From contig CAWCGU010000006.1 of assembly GCA_963795195.1 (NCBI GenBank), forward strand, positions 496,001 to 560,000: a stretch of 64,000 nt of DNA, given 5' to 3'. Shown here piece after piece: positions 58,728 to 64,000 of the stretch. This DNA comes from CAWCGU01 sp963795195 (lineage in GTDB: Bacteria; Actinomycetota; Thermoleophilia; Solirubrobacterales; 70-9). Numbering within the stretch: the stretch's first letter is position 1; each line of letters begins with the position of its first letter. The notes beneath the pieces were generated by a model. It was given only the letters and a program-made list of their open reading frames with translations. It was not told the DNA's origin and ran no database searches. A program made the translations under genes and the position numbers.

Positions 58728-58797
58728 CGGCCCGATCGTTCCTGGCGTCGTTTCCTGCGGCTTGCCTAGCCAAACGAGAGCTATCGCTCGCGCTGGA

Positions 58798-58881
58798 TGC
58801 GGCTGAGAGGATTCGAACCTCCACGCCCTTTCGGACACGAGCACCTGAAGCTCGCACGTCTGCCAGTTCCGTCACAGCCGC
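58798..58881 (-). tRNA. tRNA-Leu(CAG)
   Basis: 84 nt. Acceptor GCGGCTG pairs with CAGCCGC, discriminator A. Anticodon arm CGAGC-TTCAGGT-GCTCG (anticodon CAG). Long class II variable arm (TGTCCGAAAGGGCGT) and T-arm GGAGG-TTCGAAT-CCTCT with one weak pair. CCA is not encoded. The 203 bp from here to the acs stop show no gene. Confidence 0.92.
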
Positions 58882-59084
58882 CTGTAGCGTTCAAAACTCT
58901 ACCCGGTCAGGTCTTCAACCCGAGGTGATCGACCATGCGTGCCACGCTCGCCCTGCGATTGATCCTCACATTCCAAAGCCCCCGACGGGAGCATTGGGTG
59001 ACCCGAAAGTCACCGATTCCAGTGCGAAGGCCCAAGGTTTTTGGGTGGATTGCCTAACCGTGCCGGGCCTACGGCCGAACGCCA

Positions 59085-61079
59085 CTAGTCCTCGGACGAA
59101 TCCGCCTGCATCGCGGCGCCGATCTTCTCCATCACGTCAGGGTCGCGCAACGTCGTCACGTCACCGAGCTCGCGGTCCGACGCGATGTCGCGCAGCAGCC
59201 GGCGCATGATCTTTCCGGAGCGCGTTTTCGGCAAATCGTCCGTCCAGATGATTCGCTTCGGTCGCGCCAGCTTGCCGATCCGGGTGGCGACGTGCGCGCG
59301 GATCTCGGCTTCCAGCTCGTCGCCGCCCTCGCGCTCGCCCTCGAGGGTCACGAATGCGCAGATCGCCTGCCCCGTGTCCTCGTCGGACTGGCCGATCACC
59401 GCCGATTCCGCCACCTTCGGGTGCGAGACGATCGCCGACTCGACTTCCGCGGTCGAAAGCCGGTGACCGGAGACGTTGACGACGTCGTCGATGCGGCCGA
59501 TCACCCAGACGTAGCCGTCGGAGTCCGTCCGCGCCGCGTCGCCGACCAGGTAGGTGCGCTCGCCGAAACGCTCGAAGTAGGTCTCGACGTAGCGGTCGGG
59601 CTCCTTGAAGAGCGTGCGCAGCATTCCCGGCCAGGGCATAGTCAGCACCAGCAGCCCCTGGCCCTCGTCGAGCGGGTCGCCGTCCTCGCAGACGACGCCC
59701 GCCTCGATCCCCGGCAGCGGCCGCCCGGCTGAGCCCGGCTTTGCCGCCTGCACCCCGGGCAGCGTCGTGATCATGATGTGCCCCGTCTCGGTCTGCCACC
59801 AGGTGTCGATGATCGGGCAGCGCTCGCCGCCGATGACGACGTGGTACCAGAGCCAGGCCTTGGGGTTGATCGGCTCGCCGACCGAGCCGAGCAGGCGCAG
59901 CTTCGAGAGGTCGTGGCGGGCCGGGTACTGCGCCCCCCACTTCATGCAGGCGCGGATCGCCGTCGGCGCCGTATAGAAGAGCGTCACGCCGTAGCGCGCA
60001 CAGAGTTCCCACCAGATGTCCTTGTCCGGATAGTCGGGCGCGCCCTCGTACATAACCGACGTGCAGCCGTTCGAGAGTGGCCCGTAGACGATGTAGGAGT
60101 GCCCGGTGACCCAGCCGACGTCGGCCGAGCACCAGTAGACGTCCTGCTCGGGCTTGAGGTCGAAGACGTACCGGTGGGTCCAGGTGGCGCCGGTCAGGTA
60201 GCCGCCGGAGGTGTGCTGAATGCCCTTCGGCTTCGCGGTCGAGCCCGAGGTGTAGAGCACGAACAGCGGGTGCTCGGCGTCGAGCGGGGTCGCCGCGCAC
60301 TCGGGGTCAGCGGCCTCGATCGCGTCGTGGTACCAGACGTCGCGGCCCTCGGTCATCGGCGCGTCGGCATCGGTGTTGCGGACGACGACCACCGTCTCGA
60401 TCGAAGGCACCTCATCGAGGAGCCCGTCAACCGCTGACTTGACGTCGGCGGCCTTGCCCTTGCGGCGCGCCTGGTTTGCGGTGATCAGCGCCTTCGCCTC
60501 GGAGAACTGCATCCGCTCCTTGACCGACTCCGGGGCGAAGCCCCCGAAGACGACGTTGTGCGGCGCGCCGATGCGCGCGCAGGCGAGCATCGCAACGGCG
60601 ACCTCGGGAATCATCGGCAGGTAGATGCCGACGACGTCGCCGGGCTCGACGCCGCGATCGGTGAGCGCATTCGCGAGCCGCTTCGTGTCGGCAAGCAACT
60701 CCGCATAGGTGACGTCGCGCTCCTCGCCCTCCTCCCCGCGCCAGTGGAAGGCGACCCGGTCGCCGAGTCCGGCGTCGACATGGCGGTCGAGGCAGTTATG
60801 CGAGACGTTCAGCTTGCCGTCCTCGAACCACTTGAAAAAGGGCGGATCCGAGTCGTTGAGCGATTGCTTGGGCTCCTCGAACCAGTCGATCAACTGCCTG
60901 GACTGCTCCAGCCACCAGCCCGGTGGGTCGGCGGCGGCCTCGTCGTAGATCGCCGCGTCCTTGATCAGCGCCGCCGCGGCGAACTCCTCAGGCGGCTCGA
61001 AGAACTTCTGCTCGAGCAACTCCGCGAGGCGTTGCTCGAGCGCCTCTCCGGTCATCTCCGACTCCATTAGCCGGACCAT
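59085..61079 (-). CDS. acsA: Acetyl-CoA synthetase (acetate-CoA ligase)
   Basis: 664 residues from ATG 61079 with AGGAGG 6 bp upstream. Family length and motifs: LYTSGSTAKPKGIQHT (AMP/phosphate loop), TWWQTETGHIM, YVWVIGRIDDVVNVSGHRL and the C-terminal PKTRSGKIMRRLL, whose Lys is the family's acetylation-controlled catalytic residue. It makes acetyl-CoA from acetate, ATP and CoA in the cytosol. It lies 9 bp after actP, completing an acetate uptake and activation operon. Confidence 0.96.
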   Translation of the reverse strand: MVRLMESEMTGEALEQRLAELLEQKFFEPPEEFAAAALIKDAAIYDEAAADPPGWWLEQSRQLIDWFEEPKQSLNDSDPPFFKWFEDGKLNVSHNCLDRHVDAGLGDRVAFHWRGEEGEERDVTYAELLADTKRLANALTDRGVEPGDVVGIYLPMIPEVAVAMLACARIGAPHNVVFGGFAPESVKERMQFSEAKALITANQARRKGKAADVKSAVDGLLDEVPSIETVVVVRNTDADAPMTEGRDVWYHDAIEAADPECAATPLDAEHPLFVLYTSGSTAKPKGIQHTSGGYLTGATWTHRYVFDLKPEQDVYWCSADVGWVTGHSYIVYGPLSNGCTSVMYEGAPDYPDKDIWWELCARYGVTLFYTAPTAIRACMKWGAQYPARHDLSKLRLLGSVGEPINPKAWLWYHVVIGGERCPIIDTWWQTETGHIMITTLPGVQAAKPGSAGRPLPGIEAGVVCEDGDPLDEGQGLLVLTMPWPGMLRTLFKEPDRYVETYFERFGERTYLVGDAARTDSDGYVWVIGRIDDVVNVSGHRLSTAEVESAIVSHPKVAESAVIGQSDEDTGQAICAFVTLEGEREGGDELEAEIRAHVATRIGKLARPKRIIWTDDLPKTRSGKIMRRLLRDIASDRELGDVTTLRDPDVMEKIGAAMQADSSED

Positions 61080-61088
61080 ATCCGCCTC

Positions 61089-62741
61089 CTAGCTGCGGCC
61101 GCTGAGCGCGGGCTCGCGCTGCCGTTCGGCCGGCGGCCCGGCTGCCAGCGGGGAACCCGCCGGCGCGCCCGCCCGCTCGGCGCCGAGACCGGTCTCGGCG
61201 CGCACCATCAGCTCGTCGAAGGAGTGCTCGCGTGGAGGTTCCGGGCGCCCCAGGAGCGTCCCGAGGATGCAGCCGAGGAAGCCGACCGGCACAGAGATGA
61301 TCGCGGGCTGGGTCAACTCGATGATCGGATCGGCGCGCACATCCGGACCGATCAGGACCAGCCCGATCGCGGTGACCGTGCCGGCCAGCACCCCTGTGAC
61401 CGCGCCGGTTGTGTTGAAGCGCCGCCAGCTCAGCGCCATCAACAATGCCGGGAAGGTGGCGCTGGCGGCGACCGCGAAGGCGAGTCCGACCATGTAGGAG
61501 ACGTTCAGGTCCGATCCGCCGATGACTGCGATCGCGATCGCGACGGCACCGATGAGGAAGGCGGCGATGCGGGCGACCCAGACCTCTTCGTCCTCGGAGT
61601 CCTTGCCGGAGCGAATCACGTTCGACCAGACGTCGTGCGCGATCGCGCCCGAGGCGGAGATCACCAACCCGGCAACGACCGCGAGGATCGTCGCGAAGGC
61701 CACGGCAGAGATCACAGCGAGGAAGAGCTCGCCGCCGAAAGTTCCCTCGCCGCCGCCGACGCTCAGGGCCAGGAACGGGGCGGCCAGGTTACCCGCCTCG
61801 TCGACGGTGCCGACAAGGCCGCTCTCGCCGAGGAGTGCCCTGGCGCCGAAGCCCAGGAAGGTCGTCATCACGTAGAAAGCACCGATCAGCGCCACGGCCC
61901 AGCCGACAGAGGTGCGCGCAGCCTTGGCGTCGGGCACCGTGAAGAAGCGCATCAGGATGTGCGGCAGACCGGCGGTGCCGAGCACCAGCGCGATGCCGAG
62001 CGAAACCGTGTCGATCGGATTGGTGAAGCGCAGACCGGGCGATAGGTACGAGCCCGGGTTCTCCGACTGCGCCTCCGCGCGGCTGAAGACGTCCAGCGGG
62101 TTCCAGCCCATCTTCCCGAGCACGAACAGCGAGAGCACGATCGTCGCGCTCATCAGCAGCACGGCCTTGACGATCTGCACCCATGTCGTCGCCAACATGC
62201 CGCCGAAGACGACGTAACAGAGCATGAACGCCCCGGTCCCGATCACCGCCCAGCTGAAGTCGATGCCAACCAGCGCCTCGATGATCGCGCCCGCCCCCAC
62301 CATCTGTGCGATCAGGTAGAAGCCGGCGACCGCGAGGGTGCCGATTGCGGCCGCCACCCTCGCCGGCTGCTGCTTGAGCCGGAAGGAGAGCACGTCGGCG
62401 ATCGTGAACTTGCCGGCGTTGCGCATCCGCTCGGAGAGCAGGAAGAGCACGGTCAGGAAGGCGACGAGGAAGCCGACGGAATAGAGGAAACCGTCGAAGC
62501 CGAACCAGAAGATCAGCCCGGCGATGCCGAGGAACGAGGCGGCCGACATGTAGTCACCCGCAATCGCGAAGCCATTCTGGGCGCCGCTGATACTGCGATC
62601 GGCGGCCCAGAAGCTGGTTGCGGTGCGGACGCGCTTCGAAGCCCAATAAGTGATCCCCAGGGTGATGGCGAGAACCACCCCGAACATGGCCAGGGTCTCC
62701 GCATCGACGGCGCCGAGCAGTGCCTGCTGCAGGGGGCTCAT
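61089..62741 (-). CDS. actP: Cation/acetate symporter (SSS family)
   Basis: 550 residues from ATG 62741, about 13 transmembrane helices. Family sequence is clear: TSFWAADRSISGAQNGFAIA, GDYMSAASFLGIAGLIFW, and FATILAVVAGLVISASGAIA with HDVW (as in ActP). It imports acetate or other short monocarboxylates with a cation. The ATG overlaps the DUF485 stop by 4 bp. The acs gene follows, so substrate uptake and activation are coupled. Confidence 0.94.
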   Translation of the reverse strand: MSPLQQALLGAVDAETLAMFGVVLAITLGITYWASKRVRTATSFWAADRSISGAQNGFAIAGDYMSAASFLGIAGLIFWFGFDGFLYSVGFLVAFLTVLFLLSERMRNAGKFTIADVLSFRLKQQPARVAAAIGTLAVAGFYLIAQMVGAGAIIEALVGIDFSWAVIGTGAFMLCYVVFGGMLATTWVQIVKAVLLMSATIVLSLFVLGKMGWNPLDVFSRAEAQSENPGSYLSPGLRFTNPIDTVSLGIALVLGTAGLPHILMRFFTVPDAKAARTSVGWAVALIGAFYVMTTFLGFGARALLGESGLVGTVDEAGNLAAPFLALSVGGGEGTFGGELFLAVISAVAFATILAVVAGLVISASGAIAHDVWSNVIRSGKDSEDEEVWVARIAAFLIGAVAIAIAVIGGSDLNVSYMVGLAFAVAASATFPALLMALSWRRFNTTGAVTGVLAGTVTAIGLVLIGPDVRADPIIELTQPAIISVPVGFLGCILGTLLGRPEPPREHSFDELMVRAETGLGAERAGAPAGSPLAAGPPAERQREPALSGRS

Positions 62742-63196
62742 CGTGTTGTCCTCCGGTCATCGCCGGCTCGGGCGCCGCCGCCACCGTCGTGCGTGTCGTT
62801 GGCTCGGCCGGAGGCAGGGCCGTTTCCCGCCTGCCCGTTGTTGGAGAGAGCCCTGGCCACAACGCGTTCCGCCAGCGGGTCGAATTCCCGGTCTGATTTG
62901 CGCAGGTACAGCCAGCAGAGCACCCAGACCATCACGAACTGGGAGAGCGCCCAGACGTAGCCGACGGTCAGGCTGTCCACGATCTTCTCGCCCATGAAGT
63001 CCGGGGCGTAACCGGCAAGCACGATGAAGCCAAAGAACCAGGCGAGAAAAAAGATCGTCGCGGGGACGACAAATCGGCGCCGGCGCCGGACCAGTTCGCG
63101 GAACTCCGGCGAGCGCTCGATCGCCTCCCAGTCGATCGCCCCGGCCGGGGCGGGCGAATCGGGCCTGGGCCGACGCATGGCGCTTCCTGCGCTCAT
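62738..63196 (-). CDS. DUF485 membrane protein (YjcH-like)
   Basis: 152 residues from ATG 63196 with AAGGAGG-type RBS upstream. DUF485 core: FRELVRRRRRFVVPATIFFL, then two membrane helices (about 44-64 and 80-98, QFVMVWVLCWLYLRKSDREF). The charged C-terminal tail (Asn/Gly/Asp-rich) is longer than in E. coli YjcH. The family accompanies ActP-type symporters; its exact role is not known. First gene of the operon with actP and acs. Confidence 0.9.
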   Translation of the reverse strand: MSAGSAMRRPRPDSPAPAGAIDWEAIERSPEFRELVRRRRRFVVPATIFFLAWFFGFIVLAGYAPDFMGEKIVDSLTVGYVWALSQFVMVWVLCWLYLRKSDREFDPLAERVVARALSNNGQAGNGPASGRANDTHDGGGGARAGDDRRTTR

Positions 63197-63270
63197 CTCT
63201 CACTCCTCCTTGAGTCAGGCGGTTGGGGCCACCCGACCTCTCGGAACGCTGCGGGCGGCCGCTTGGGTTG

Positions 63271-64000
63271 TTACCCGAGTGCGGGGCTCGAAAACACGCG
63301 GCGATTCTGCGCACGCGCCGCGTTCTCAGTGATCGCATCGAGGATCTGCCGCCAGGCGGCCCGCGGCAGGTCGTGGCCCATTCCGGGGATGATCACCAGG
63401 CGCGACCCCGGGATCGCCTTGGCGGTCGCCTTGCCGCCGCGAGGGCGCACGAGCGGGTCGCTGCCACCGTGGATGACGACGGTAGGGACAGAGAGATTGC
63501 GTAACGCCGGGGTGCGGTCGGGCGACGTCGTGACCGCATGCAGCTGGCGGGCCACACCGGCTGGGTTCGAGCCGCGATCGAAGCTGAGCCCGGCCACGTA
63601 GCGCAGCCGTTCCTCATCGCGCTCGAACCCCGGCGAGCCGATCACTCGGAAGGTGGCGACTGCACGCTCGACCGCGATCTCGCGTTTCCGGGCGGCCGGT
63701 GAGAGCAGCGCCCGCGTCGCGCGCGGCGTCGGCAGACCCGCCAGCCGGCTCCCGGTCGTGGACATCAGCGAACAGAGCGAGCGCACCCGGTCCGGATGGG
63801 CGATCGCCAGCTGCTGAGCGATCATCCCGCCCTGCGAGGCGCCAACGACATGCGCCGACCCGATCTCGAGGAAGTCGAGCAGACCGCGGGAGTCCTCGGC
63901 CATGTCCGCGAGCCCGTAGGCCGGCTTCCCGGTTCCCAGCATCATCTGCGCCCGGCTCGGCACGGCGGCCTCCTTTAGCCAGGTCGAGTGGCCGGCGTCG
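63271..64000 (-). CDS. Alpha/beta hydrolase (partial, runs off the right edge)
   Basis: At least 243 residues; the frame continues past 64000, where DAGHSTWLKEAAVPSR precedes the first Met (63963), as in the 'DNRDxGxS' region of this family. Nucleophile elbow VVGASQGGMIAQ (GxSxG), acid in VIHGGSDPLVRP, His in GMGHDLPRAAW, so the catalytic triad is complete. Similar to haloalkane/epoxide-hydrolase-like esterases. Substrate unknown. It ends 74 bp upstream of the DUF485 start and is on the same strand. Confidence 0.88.
   Translation of the reverse strand, partial: DAGHSTWLKEAAVPSRAQMMLGTGKPAYGLADMAEDSRGLLDFLEIGSAHVVGASQGGMIAQQLAIAHPDRVRSLCSLMSTTGSRLAGLPTPRATRALLSPAARKREIAVERAVATFRVIGSPGFERDEERLRYVAGLSFDRGSNPAGVARQLHAVTTSPDRTPALRNLSVPTVVIHGGSDPLVRPRGGKATAKAIPGSRLVIIPGMGHDLPRAAWRQILDAITENAARAQNRRVFSSPALG

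Overview
This is a GC-rich chromosomal segment of an actinobacterium. A complete actinobacterial-type mce operon without its own ATPase, a DesA3-like desaturase with its reductase, several Hanks-type kinases and FHA proteins, and long secreted beta-propeller proteins suggest the Thermoleophilia/Solirubrobacterales. That placement is inferred from gene content only.

Layout. 1-6.8 kb: the end of lon, an SCP2-like protein, a small protein of four W-L-P-V-R-Y repeats, a divergent Hsp70-TM-Kelch fusion followed by a soluble Ser/Thr kinase, UspA and two membrane proteins. 7.0-18.0 kb: yrbE-yrbE-mceABCDEF with tightly coupled starts, then a two-helix membrane protein and an Abi-alpha (DUF4393)-like protein. 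18.0-28.5 kb: LVIVD-repeat protein, two Baeyer-Villiger-type flavoprotein monooxygenases, reductase plus desaturase, a duplicated ABM-like protein, a beta-lactamase-fold lipoprotein, an SDR and a divergent TetR regulator with a palindrome between them.

28.54-45.17 kb is a decayed integrative island. An intact tRNA-Glu(CTC) lies at its right end, and an exact 42-bp copy of the tRNA 3' end lies at its left end, touching the tetR stop codon. Inside are paired 11-bp repeats that could be integrase arm sites, an XRE/nucleotidyltransferase pair with its own operator, a thioredoxin-like lipoprotein, a frameshifted tyrosine recombinase, a frameshifted nucleotidyltransferase, and a coupled operon of three large secreted proteins (FG-GAP/RTX, YVTN propeller/PKD, and a 2222-residue NHL/YD-RHS protein). 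The right end holds fragments of a LuxR-type ATPase, a DnaE polymerase and tRNA-fMet.

45.2-64 kb: SRPBCC, FKBP, an epimerase with no canonical start codon, an MpaB/DUF2236 pseudogene, an operon of pseudokinase, kinase, FHA-HTH and FHA, three tandem near-identical delta-60-repeat propeller genes plus a remnant of a fourth, tRNA-Leu(CAG), the acetate uptake/activation operon (DUF485-actP-acs) and a partial alpha/beta hydrolase.

Themes: envelope lipid transport and modification (mce, desaturase), envelope-spanning signalling (two kinase systems with beta-rich extracellular domains), and a large set of secreted repeat proteins. Two genes, at 21050 and 46134, appear to start at ATC (or ATT).
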